64,000 nucleotides of DNA, taken from positions 3,038,001 through 3,102,000 of the forward strand of contig CP082962.1 of assembly GCA_021730285.1 (NCBI GenBank), given 5' to 3'. A program made the position numbers and the translations under genes. This stretch comes from Desulfovibrio sp. JY. Lineage in GTDB: Bacteria; Desulfobacterota; Desulfovibrionia; Desulfovibrionales; Desulfovibrionaceae. Every line of letters begins with the position of its first letter. Positions within the stretch are counted from its first letter, which is position 1. The notes beneath the pieces are model-generated. The model ran no database searches. It was not told the origin of the DNA and saw nothing but the letters and a program-made list of their open reading frames with translations. Positions 52,243 to 59,917 of this stretch are shown piece by piece.

Positions 52243-53034
52243 TCAGGGGGAAACCGTTTCGCGTGGGGCGAACCGGTCGTGGTAGCGTGTCTTGAAGGCG
52301 AGCAGGTCGGGCAAGTCCGGCAGCGCGTCGAAAAGGCCGGCAACGAGGCCGCGGGTGAAGAATTCGCGCCGCGTCCGGGCGAAGTTCATGTCGTTGATCC
52401 AGCTTAAAAGCAGCAGGGCGAAGTCGTTGGTGGAGCCCATGGCGTAATAGTTTCCGATGCGGCCGGCTTCGATGTCTTCGAGGAAGACGGGGTTGTAGGC
52501 GTCCGGGATGTCGGGCAGCCCCAGGAACACCACGGCGTCCTTTTCCTTCGGGTCTTGAAAATGTTCGAGCATGACCCGGACGATATCGAGCTTGTCGGCG
52601 TCGCGCGCGATGCGGACAAGGGCCAGGGCGTCGGCATCCGCACCGGAGGCGACGCGCGCCGGAATGGCTCGTTTATTGTGGCAGATGATGGCCGTGCGCA
52701 CAAGGGTTCGGGACCGTTTGTCCAGCTCGGCCAGGGCCTTTTCGCGGGCCAGGGCGATGGTGCCGAGGATGGCGTGGTTGGCGCTGTCGGCGTCGCGGAA
52801 GGTGTGAAAGCGCCGGTATTGGGGAAAACGGCCGGTATCGTGCAAAAGTCCCGTGATGACGGCTAGTTGGCGCATCTTCCCGGACAGGTCCAACGCTTCG
52901 GCCTGGGCCCCGGCCTCGTCCATGACATGCAGGCTGTGGGTGCGCTTGAGATCCAGATGGGCGTCGTGGTCGGGTGTTCCCTGGCGGTGCGCGTCGACAA
53001 AGGTCTCGAACCAGGCGCGAATGGCCGTGATCAT
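52243..53034 (-). CDS. HD-domain phosphohydrolase
   Basis: A 263-residue protein with metal-binding histidines and aspartate: THSLHVMDEAG (His33), GLLHDTGRFPQ (HD at about 64-65), and a later ICHN plus DADKLD. This is the HD superfamily pattern of nucleotide or phosphate hydrolases; the exact substrate is unknown, and it is not an HD-GYP protein. The start overlaps the upstream small membrane protein stop (ATGA). Confidence 0.86.
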   Translation of the reverse strand: MITAIRAWFETFVDAHRQGTPDHDAHLDLKRTHSLHVMDEAGAQAEALDLSGKMRQLAVITGLLHDTGRFPQYRRFHTFRDADSANHAILGTIALAREKALAELDKRSRTLVRTAIICHNKRAIPARVASGADADALALVRIARDADKLDIVRVMLEHFQDPKEKDAVVFLGLPDIPDAYNPVFLEDIEAGRIGNYYAMGSTNDFALLLLSWINDMNFARTRREFFTRGLVAGLFDALPDLPDLLAFKTRYHDRFAPRETVSP

Positions 53035-53294
53035 TGTTCGCGCCGGTCCTTGTCCTGGTTTGCGGGGTCTTCCGGGTCCGGTTCGTCGAATTCCTTGTCG
53101 CGCATGGGGCCGCCGGGGCCGAAAAGATAGCGCAACAGCCAGGCCATGCCGCCGAGGATGGCCAGGATGAAAAGCCCTTTGAGGATGACCGAGAAAAAGC
53201 CTTCCTCGAGACCGGGGCCGAAAGGCCAGGTCTTGTGCCAGCTTGGTTCCACCTTGCTGGCGGCTTGGATTGCCAAGGCGTTCAAAAAAAACAT
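53031..53294 (-). CDS. Small single-span membrane protein
   Basis: An 87-residue protein of unknown family: a hydrophobic segment near 34-59 (FFSVILKGLFILAILGGMAWLLRYLF) and a highly charged C-terminal tail rich in Asp, Glu and Pro (FDEPDPEDPANQDKDRREQ). Translationally coupled to the HD gene, suggesting it tethers that enzyme to the membrane. Confidence 0.72.
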   Translation of the reverse strand: MFFLNALAIQAASKVEPSWHKTWPFGPGLEEGFFSVILKGLFILAILGGMAWLLRYLFGPGGPMRDKEFDEPDPEDPANQDKDRREQ

Positions 53295-53534
53295 GCGGTT
53301 GCTCCATGGCGCCGATAGCGCATCCCATGCGACTTACGCGGGATCGGGCCGTGTTGCAAGACGCGCCGGCCCATGGACGGAACGGGGAGCGGTTGATTAC
53401 AGGATTAACGTCCCGGCGCATTGCTTTCCCCGCGCTTTGCGCTTACAAAAGACCACTAGGCTTCTTCGCGTCTTTTGTCCGCGAGGCCACTTCAGCACAG
53501 GGTTATTACAGGCGGTACGGTTGAGGAGGCGGCG

Positions 53535-53933
53535 ATGCGAGTGTTGGTAGTCGAGGACGACTTTACGAGTCGGAAGATCCTCCAGAAAATTCTCGGCCCC
53601 TATGGCGAGGTCGACATCGCGGTCAACGGGCTTGAAGCCGTCGAGGCCTTCAGTCAGTCCCTCGAGGACGACAATCGCTACGACCTGATCTGCATGGACA
53701 TCATGATGCCGGAGATGGACGGGCAGACGGCGCTCAAGACCATTCGCGCCATCGAGCGGGAGCGCGGCATCACGCCGGCCCAGGAAGCCAAGGTGGTCAT
53801 GACCACGGCCCTGGACGATCCCAAAAACGTGGTGGAAGCCTATTACAAGGGCGGGGCCACCTCGTACGTCCCGAAGCCCATCGACAAGCACATGCTGCTG
53901 CATCTGCTCAAAAACCTCGGCATCATCGAATAG
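53535..53933 (+). CDS. CheY-like single-domain response regulator
   Basis: A 132-residue receiver with acidic residues Glu7-Asp8-Asp9, phosphoacceptor Asp55 (LICMDIMMPEMDG), Thr in MTTAL and the switch lysine near 112 (VPKPID). No output domain, so it signals by protein contact or phosphotransfer. GAGGAGG precedes the start. It stands alone and is followed by a terminator; its kinase is not adjacent. Confidence 0.9.
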   Translation: MRVLVVEDDFTSRKILQKILGPYGEVDIAVNGLEAVEAFSQSLEDDNRYDLICMDIMMPEMDGQTALKTIRAIERERGITPAQEAKVVMTTALDDPKNVVEAYYKGGATSYVPKPIDKHMLLHLLKNLGIIE

Positions 53934-54089
53934 CCGGGGGCGGCCCCTCCCCTTGCCGGCGCGCGGACGGCGCTCTCCCCGTCCTCTTGCCCCACGGAAC
54001 TCTTCGCGGCTTTCGCGGCGCGATGCGCGCCAGGCGGCTCTTTTTTGCCTTTTCCGCCATGGCGGCCGCGCAACCGCCCCTTCACAATA

Positions 54090-54130
54090 CAAAACCCCGG
54101 CCCGCCACATGACGGACCGGGGTTTCGCCC
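54090..54130. terminator. Bidirectional terminator
   Basis: Stem AAAACCCCGG/CCGGGGTTT with a 16-base loop between the convergent CheY-like and TauE-operon genes; T runs occur on both strands. Confidence 0.75.
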
Positions 54131-54148
54131 TTTTGGGGGGCGGGGGGG

Positions 54149-54859
54149 TTACACTTCCTTCTTCATCTTGGACCGGGTCATGGAAAGCCCGATGCCGTTG
54201 AAGATGTCGAAGATGGCGAAGCCGTACCAGACGGTGTAGAGGAGGTAGAAGGCCAGCATCCCCGTGACGAGCAGCATCTTTTCGCTGACGTGCTCGGCCG
54301 GGATGCCGTAGAAGTTGTAGGCCGGCTCGATGGCCTTCTGGTTGACGTCGTTGACGACGTTGGCTTCATGGATGAGCTTTTGCTTTTGCAAGGGCTGGAT
54401 CATGGCGGCCAGCATCGTGTACCAGGTCTCCATGGCCTTCTTCTCGTCCATGCCATAGAAGTCCGCCACGGGCTTGCCCTCGTCCTTGTACATGTAGTCC
54501 GAGTCGGTCAACACCTGCGACAGGATCTTGTGCAGGTTGCCCTTGATCTCATAGAGGTCGCCCTTGGCCTCGCCGCTCGCGCCGACCTTGGCCAGCAGGA
54601 TATCGGCCGTCTTGGCGATAGTGGGGTCCTTGAACTTGACGGTGACGTCAAGCTGCTTGTCCATGACCGTGTCGACTTCCGCCTTGACCTTGGGGATGAA
54701 GTACGAGGACCCCTTGGCCAGCTTGTTGAAGAAATCGTCGGAGAATTCCAGCCCGTTTCGACCCTGGCCGAATATGGGCAGGAAAATCACTATGAGAACG
54801 CCGATGAAGGAGGCCATCAGGAGAATGCCTGTGGTCAGCTTTTTCTTGCTGGCGATCAT
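54149..54859 (-). CDS. Membrane protein partnered with TauE-type exporter
   Basis: A 236-residue protein with a membrane helix near 9-30, a soluble, lysine/aspartate-rich region (about 35-190) and a second helix near 195-220 (MLLVTGMLAFYLLYTVWYGFAIFDI). The long loop is probably periplasmic and resembles no family I know. It starts 2 bases after the TauE-type gene stop. It may be a sensing or stabilising subunit of the exporter. Confidence 0.75.
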   Translation of the reverse strand: MIASKKKLTTGILLMASFIGVLIVIFLPIFGQGRNGLEFSDDFFNKLAKGSSYFIPKVKAEVDTVMDKQLDVTVKFKDPTIAKTADILLAKVGASGEAKGDLYEIKGNLHKILSQVLTDSDYMYKDEGKPVADFYGMDEKKAMETWYTMLAAMIQPLQKQKLIHEANVVNDVNQKAIEPAYNFYGIPAEHVSEKMLLVTGMLAFYLLYTVWYGFAIFDIFNGIGLSMTRSKMKKEV

Positions 54860-54861
54860 GG

Positions 54862-56130
54862 CTAGTTCACCTCCTGGTGATGGAGATTGGCGAGGTTGGT
54901 GACGAACTTGCTGATGACCCAGACCATGAACACGGCCACCACGATCCAGAAGAGGATGTTGCCGACGAACTCGATATTGCCCACCACGGCCTTGGGCCAG
55001 TTGATATAGCCCATTTCCATGAACTTCTTCGGCAGCGCGGCGATCCGGTTGATGAAGCCGGCCAGGATGGTGATGGCGTAAAAGCCCCGGATATGGATGC
55101 CCTTGACCACCTTGGTGGTCAGCGCGCCGACCTGGATGCCGAGCAGGGAACCGAGCAGCATGCCGACGGCCAGGGAATAGAACACGTAGCCGTAAATGGC
55201 GTACTGGGCGATGGAGCCGACGCCGGCGGTGAAGATGATCTGGAAAATGTCCGTGCCCACGGTGGTCATGGAAGAGACGCCGAAGATGTAGACGAACATG
55301 GGGAAGGTGACGAAACCGCCGCCCATGCCCATCAGCGCGGACAGGATGCCGACGAGCAGGCCGCCCGAGGCCACGATCCAGCCGGAGATGCGCTTGCCGC
55401 CGGGCACGAAGTCCTCGTCGAAGGGGATCATGGGGGCGACGTTGAGATTTTGCAGTTTCGCGCCGATGCTGGTGACGCCCGTGGCTCCGCCGTGACTGTC
55501 AGTGCTGCTGCTGGCGGCCGGGGCCGTCTTGCGGGTGGCCCGGATGTAGTCCGTCATGGCGTAGATGCCCAGGAAGCCGAGTATCAACACGTAAATGATG
55601 CTGATGAAGGTATCGGAAAGGAGCGGGTCCTTGTTGTAAAACCATTTGTTGATGGCGCCGCCGACGAAGGTGCCGGAGATAGAGCCCACCAGAAAGGCGA
55701 TGGCCAGTTTGACCGAGACGTTGCCAAGCTTCTTATGGACCGTGGTGCCCATGATGGCCTTGGCGAAGATGTGGAAGAGGTCGGTGCCGACGGCCAGGAT
55801 GCCTTTGACGCCGACGGACATGAGCGCCGGAGTGATGATAAATCCGCCGCCCGCGCCGATGCAGCCGGTGATAAGCCCGGCGGCCAGGCCCACGGCGATG
55901 GAGGCAAAGAAGATCGTCGAGGTGTAAAAGGCCGGGGCATAGGCGTGCTTGCCGCCGAGATAACCGCCGGCTTCGGCAAAGGAGACCGCGATGATGGGCA
56001 GCAACAGGATCCCGAGAATGAGCAGCTTTTTACGATTTTTTATGATGGATGTGGATACTTCCAAATCCCATTGCGCATGAGCGATCGATCCTGCCTTGAG
56101 GAATTCATAGACCTGCCTGCCGAATCCCAT
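54862..56130 (-). CDS. TauE/SafE-family membrane exporter
   Basis: A 422-residue transporter with about nine membrane segments in two TauE repeats: GLAAGLITGCIGAGGGFIITPALMSVGVKGILAVGTDLFHIFAKAI and GILSALMGMGGGFVTFPMFVYIFGVSSMTTVGTDIFQIIFTAG. A soluble loop lies between (about 190-250). An N-terminal 35-residue cytoplasmic segment (MGFGRQVYEFLKAGS) is extra. The family exports sulfite, sulfonates or similar anions; sulfite or sulfur species are plausible in a sulfate reducer. It is the middle gene of the receiver-TauE-membrane protein operon. Confidence 0.88.
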   Translation of the reverse strand: MGFGRQVYEFLKAGSIAHAQWDLEVSTSIIKNRKKLLILGILLLPIIAVSFAEAGGYLGGKHAYAPAFYTSTIFFASIAVGLAAGLITGCIGAGGGFIITPALMSVGVKGILAVGTDLFHIFAKAIMGTTVHKKLGNVSVKLAIAFLVGSISGTFVGGAINKWFYNKDPLLSDTFISIIYVLILGFLGIYAMTDYIRATRKTAPAASSSTDSHGGATGVTSIGAKLQNLNVAPMIPFDEDFVPGGKRISGWIVASGGLLVGILSALMGMGGGFVTFPMFVYIFGVSSMTTVGTDIFQIIFTAGVGSIAQYAIYGYVFYSLAVGMLLGSLLGIQVGALTTKVVKGIHIRGFYAITILAGFINRIAALPKKFMEMGYINWPKAVVGNIEFVGNILFWIVVAVFMVWVISKFVTNLANLHHQEVN

Positions 56131-56216
56131 TCCTTCTTCCTCCGTTTTGAAAGTCCGTGTTCGCGCGCTTTACGTCGCGCGATACCCCAACCCCGCGACG
56201 TTTGCTTCGCTTTCCC

Positions 56217-56606
56217 CTAGCCTGCCTTGCCGGGTTCGTCCTGTCCGGCCCGATTGGCGAGCACCTCGCGCACGACGTGCTTGAGGCGCTCGAAATCCCC
56301 TTCCTTGCGCACCCGCACCACGCTGCCTTCGTCGCCTTCCTGGCCGGCGAAGACGTGCAGCACGACGGGCAATCGGGGGAAGAGCCGGGTCAGGCGCGGC
56401 ACAAGGCTTGCGCCGTCGCTGCCGCCGATCTCGGCGTCGAGCACGAGCAGATCCACCAACTCCGGTTCCCGCAGCAAGGCCAGGACTTCGGCGCCGGAGC
56501 TCGCCGTGGTGACGGCGTAGCCCTCGCGGCCGAATTCCCGGCGCAGCAGTTCCCGGATATTGGCGTTTCTCTCGGCTATGACGAGCGAGGCCTGGCAACG
56601 TTTCAC
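56217..56606 (-). CDS. Degenerate receiver-domain protein
   Basis: A 129-residue single receiver. Asp57 (LLVLDAEIG) is kept, but the acidic pair is reduced to Glu12 (IAERNANI) and the usual Thr/Ser strand is altered (LHVFAGQ). It is the first gene after a consensus sigma-54 promoter and shares the operon with TauE and its membrane partner. It may bind the adjacent kinase or regulator and tune signalling, or act without phosphorylation. Confidence 0.8.
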   Translation of the reverse strand: MKRCQASLVIAERNANIRELLRREFGREGYAVTTASSGAEVLALLREPELVDLLVLDAEIGGSDGASLVPRLTRLFPRLPVVLHVFAGQEGDEGSVVRVRKEGDFERLKHVVREVLANRAGQDEPGKAG

Positions 56607-56615
56607 CGCATGCTC

Positions 56616-56635
56616 CCTGACAAGGTTTTGTCAGG
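56616..56635. promoter_or_regulatory. Perfect 20-base palindrome at the sigma-54 start region
   Basis: CCTGACAA-GGTT-TTGTCAGG, 8-bp perfect arms, between the -12 element and the receiver start codon, overlapping the expected transcription start. Possible repressor operator, or a 5' mRNA hairpin. Confidence 0.55.
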
Positions 56636-56639
56636 ACAT

Positions 56640-56655
56640 CGCAACTCCCGTGCCA
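56640..56655 (-). promoter_or_regulatory. Consensus sigma-54 promoter of the TauE operon
   Basis: The minus strand reads TGGCACGGGAGTTGCG, an exact match to TGGCACGNNNNTTGC with correct spacing, 34 bases upstream of the receiver gene start. The adjacent gene encodes an NtrC-type activator. Confidence 0.85.
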
Positions 56656-56705
56656 GGGAGAGGGGAATCTGGGGAAGAGCTAGTTCGTTGTAATAAAACG
56701 ATTTT

Positions 56706-56753
56706 TCAAAAACAGCCGATCAACGCCGCAAGCGTTGCGACATCCGGGCTGTC
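56706..56753 (-). terminator. Terminator of the NtrC-type regulator gene
   Basis: On the minus strand, ACAGCC pairs with GGCTGT with an inner CAACGC/GCGTTG stem, then TTTTTG. It separates the kinase-regulator operon from the sigma-54 TauE operon. Confidence 0.6.
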
Positions 56754-56786
56754 AGCTATTTTTACGGCTTGTAAAAGGGAACGGGA

Positions 56787-58223
56787 TCAGGAGCGGCTGT
56801 CGCGCACGCGGGATTCGATGCGCAGGCCGTACTTTTCGATCTTGGCGATCAAGGTCGGTCGGGACAGGCCGAGGAGCCTGGCGGCCTGGGTGCGGTTGCC
56901 GCCCGTGGCTTCGAGGGCCTCGCGGATGACGAGCTGGCCGAAGTGGTCCATGAGCTCCTCGAACAGGCTTTCCCGGCCGGAGGCGAGTTGCCGGCGGATG
57001 AAATCCGCCAGGGCGTCGCCCGTGGCCTGGGCGGCGAGGTCGCCGTTTCGCAGCGGTTCGCCCGAGGCCTTCTGGATTTCCTCCGGGCCAAGGGTTGCTC
57101 CCCGGTTGAAGATGAGCGCCTTTTTGACCGTGTTGCCAAGTTCGCGCACATTGCCCGGCCAGGGATTGGCGGTGAGAAGCGCCATGGCCGCCTCGGACAC
57201 GCCGGGATCGGGATGGCCCATCTCCTTGGCGTAGCGGGCCATGAAATAGCGCACCAGAAGCGCGATGTCGCTGGGGCGTTCGCGAAGCGGCGGCAGGGTG
57301 AGGCTGACGACCTTGAGCCGGTAGTAGAGGTCCTCGCGGAACTGCCCCTGGCGCACGGCCTCTTCCAGGTCGCGGTTGGTGGCGGCGATGATGCGCACGT
57401 CCACCGGGATGACCTGCCGTCCGCCGAGCCGCTCCACGTTTTGCTCCTGGAGCAGGCGCAGGATCTTGGCCTGGATGGCCAGCGGCATGTCGCCGATCTC
57501 GTCGAGGAAGACCGTACCGTGGTTGGCCTGCTCGATCTTGCCCACCTTGCGGCCGGTGGCCCCGGTGAAGGCGCCTTTTTCGTAGCCGAACAGCTCGGAT
57601 TCCAGAAGGGTTTCGGGGATGGCCACGCAGTTGATGACCAGGAAGGGTTTGTCGGCCCGTAGCGAGTGCTGGTAGACGGCCCGGGCCACCAGCTCCTTGC
57701 CGGTGCCGGATTCGCCGCGGATGAGCACCGTGGCGTCCGTGGGCGCGGCGCGGCCGATGGCCTTGTAAAGCTCCTGCATGGCCGGGCTGCGGCCGATGAT
57801 GGCGTCGGCGGCCAGGGCCTGCTCGCCTTCCTCGCCGACGGCCACGCGGCTGCGCATGGACCGGCCGGCGGCGATGGCCTTGTTGATGAGCTTCAGGATG
57901 TCCGGGATGTCGAAGGGCTTCAATATATAGTCGAAGGCCCCCAGCTTGGTGGCCTCGATGGCGATGTCCGTGGTGCCGTAGGCGGTCATGATGATGACCG
58001 GGAGCCTGGGCTCGATCTCGCGCATGGCGGCGTAGGCCTCGAGCCCGGAGATGCCGGGCATGCGCACGTCCATGATCACGACGTCGGGCGCGGCCTCGCG
58101 TACGGCCGTGATGCCGGCCTCGCCCGAGGAGGCGGTGCGCACCTCGAAGCCCTCGGCGGCCAGCAGCCGTTCGAAGCTCATCCGCAGCTGATGATCGTCG
58201 TCGACGATCAGGATCTGTTCCAT
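56787..58223 (-). CDS. NtrC-family sigma-54-dependent response regulator
   Basis: A 478-residue activator. Receiver (1-120) with Asp8-Asp9-Asp10, phosphoacceptor Asp52 and KPFD. AAA+ domain (about 145-380) with Walker A GESGTGKE, the sigma-54 contact loop GAFTGA, Walker B TVFLDEIGD and arginine finger region. The Fis-type helix-turn-helix is C-terminal (NRTQAARLLGLSRPTLIAKIEKY). It needs sigma-54, and the nearest consensus promoter lies 130 bases beyond its stop, driving the TauE operon. Its start overlaps the kinase gene by 16 bases. Confidence 0.95.
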   Translation of the reverse strand: MEQILIVDDDHQLRMSFERLLAAEGFEVRTASSGEAGITAVREAAPDVVIMDVRMPGISGLEAYAAMREIEPRLPVIIMTAYGTTDIAIEATKLGAFDYILKPFDIPDILKLINKAIAAGRSMRSRVAVGEEGEQALAADAIIGRSPAMQELYKAIGRAAPTDATVLIRGESGTGKELVARAVYQHSLRADKPFLVINCVAIPETLLESELFGYEKGAFTGATGRKVGKIEQANHGTVFLDEIGDMPLAIQAKILRLLQEQNVERLGGRQVIPVDVRIIAATNRDLEEAVRQGQFREDLYYRLKVVSLTLPPLRERPSDIALLVRYFMARYAKEMGHPDPGVSEAAMALLTANPWPGNVRELGNTVKKALIFNRGATLGPEEIQKASGEPLRNGDLAAQATGDALADFIRRQLASGRESLFEELMDHFGQLVIREALEATGGNRTQAARLLGLSRPTLIAKIEKYGLRIESRVRDSRS

Positions 58224-59725
58224 TCGCCTGCCCCTTCGTACGGAAAGACCATGGTGAACGTGGCCCCCTTGCTCTCCGGGGACTGGACCGTGATCCAGCC
58301 GCCGTGCTCCTCGACGATGCGCTTGACGATGGGCAGCCCCAGGCCCGACCCCTCGCCCTTGGTGGTGAAAAACGGCTGGAAGATGTTCTCGATGAGCGCT
58401 TGCGGGATGCCTGGCCCGCTGTCCGAGATGCGCACGGCCAGGATATGGCCGTAGGAGTCGAGCACGCCCACCTCCTCGCGGATGTGAATCTCGCCGCCTT
58501 CGATCATGGCTTCGCAGGCGTTGAGCACGAGGTTGACGAGGGCTTCCTTGAGCTGGTCGGGATCGGCGTTGATCGGGGGCAGGGGGCGGACCCGGTCCAG
58601 GGTGACGGTGACGTTGTAGGATTCCAGGCGGTGCTTGAGCAGGGTCAGCGTCGTGTCGACCACGTCGGAGAGGCTGACGGGCTGGGCGGTGAGCTTGGGC
58701 GGCCGGGCGAACTCCAGGAAGTTGCGCACGATGGTGTCGATATGGCCGATCTCCTCGGCGATGACCTCGAAATCCTCCTTCTGGGTCGGGTCGAGCTTGA
58801 GCCCGCGCTCCAGGGAGAACAGCCGCATTTTGACCGAGGTCAGCGGATTGCGGATGGTATGCGCCACGCCGGCGGCGAGCCGTCCGGCCATGGCCAGCTT
58901 TTCGGACTGCATGAGGTGCCCCCGGCTTTGCTCCAGGTCCAGATGGGCCTGGTCCACGTCCTTTTCCAGGTCGCGGAACTTCTGGCCAATGGCCTTGACC
59001 TCGTTGGACACGCCGGCGAGCGCCTCCTTGCTCCGTTCGCCCCGGGCCAGCCGGCGGATGGGGTCGAGGATCTGGCTGACCAGGACGTAGGCCAGGAAAA
59101 AGCCCAGGCTGGCGTTTATCGCCACGCCGATGACGGCCACGCCCATGACCATGTCGGTCCGTTCCAGATAGATGCGGCCGGTGCGGCGCATGCGGTTGCG
59201 GAAGAAGTCCTTGAACCGCTCGCACAGGTCGCGCAGGTCGTCGAACTCGTCGCGCACCTCCCAGTGCTGGTCCTTGGCCGCCTCGATGCGTCCCTGCTGG
59301 TAGAGGTCGATGACGTTGTCCTTGGCGTCGGCGTATTTCTTGTACGCCCGGGTGATGGCGTCGAGCAGCTGGATTGCCTCGGGCGCGTCCACCTGCTGGC
59401 GGATGCGCTCCAGCCACTGGCTGAAGTTGCGCCGGCTTTCGTCGAGTTTGCCGAGCCAGGAGGCGTCATGGCTCAAATAATAGTAGGTGGCGTAGCCCTT
59501 CTGGTTGAGCAGGGCGTTTTCCAGCTCGTGGGCGGCGGTCAGGGCGGCCAGGTCCTTGTCGGCCGTGGCCGTGTAGAGGTCCCGGGCCATGGCCGCGTAC
59601 CAGATCATGATGACCGGGCCGGTCATGTTGACCGCAAGCAGGCTTCCGAGCAGCAGATAGACCCGGGCGCGTAGGCCCAGGCGGGAGAGCGCGGCGAGTC
59701 CGAAGGCGGTTTTGGCGTCGGTCAT
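58208..59725 (-). CDS. Membrane sensor histidine kinase
   Basis: A 505-residue kinase. Two membrane helices (about 22-45 and 192-217) flank a helical periplasmic sensor. A HAMP-like segment (DPIRRLARGE...), then the HisKA domain with His289 (VAHTIRNPLTSVKM; Thr in place of the common Glu after His), and the ATPase domain with N-box LNLVLNACEAM, DSGPGIP, and GSGLGLPIVKRI. It should phosphorylate the NtrC-type regulator, encoded next and overlapping by 16 bases. The sensed signal is unknown. Confidence 0.94.
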   Translation of the reverse strand: MTDAKTAFGLAALSRLGLRARVYLLLGSLLAVNMTGPVIMIWYAAMARDLYTATADKDLAALTAAHELENALLNQKGYATYYYLSHDASWLGKLDESRRNFSQWLERIRQQVDAPEAIQLLDAITRAYKKYADAKDNVIDLYQQGRIEAAKDQHWEVRDEFDDLRDLCERFKDFFRNRMRRTGRIYLERTDMVMGVAVIGVAINASLGFFLAYVLVSQILDPIRRLARGERSKEALAGVSNEVKAIGQKFRDLEKDVDQAHLDLEQSRGHLMQSEKLAMAGRLAAGVAHTIRNPLTSVKMRLFSLERGLKLDPTQKEDFEVIAEEIGHIDTIVRNFLEFARPPKLTAQPVSLSDVVDTTLTLLKHRLESYNVTVTLDRVRPLPPINADPDQLKEALVNLVLNACEAMIEGGEIHIREEVGVLDSYGHILAVRISDSGPGIPQALIENIFQPFFTTKGEGSGLGLPIVKRIVEEHGGWITVQSPESKGATFTMVFPYEGAGEWNRS

Positions 59726-59917
59726 GGGTGTTTGTCTTCTCGGCGTCCGCCGGTGCCGGGGGTAAGGCCATGGTTGCGACCCGCCGTATCGACGTCGATG
59801 CCGGTTAGGGTCTTACCGACGCCGGCCGGCCGTGGCAACGTTTTCCGTCACCGCGGCCGGGATCGGGCGCTTCCACGGGGTTTCCAAGGCACCGGCAGGC
59901 CGTTTGGGGCTGCGCGG

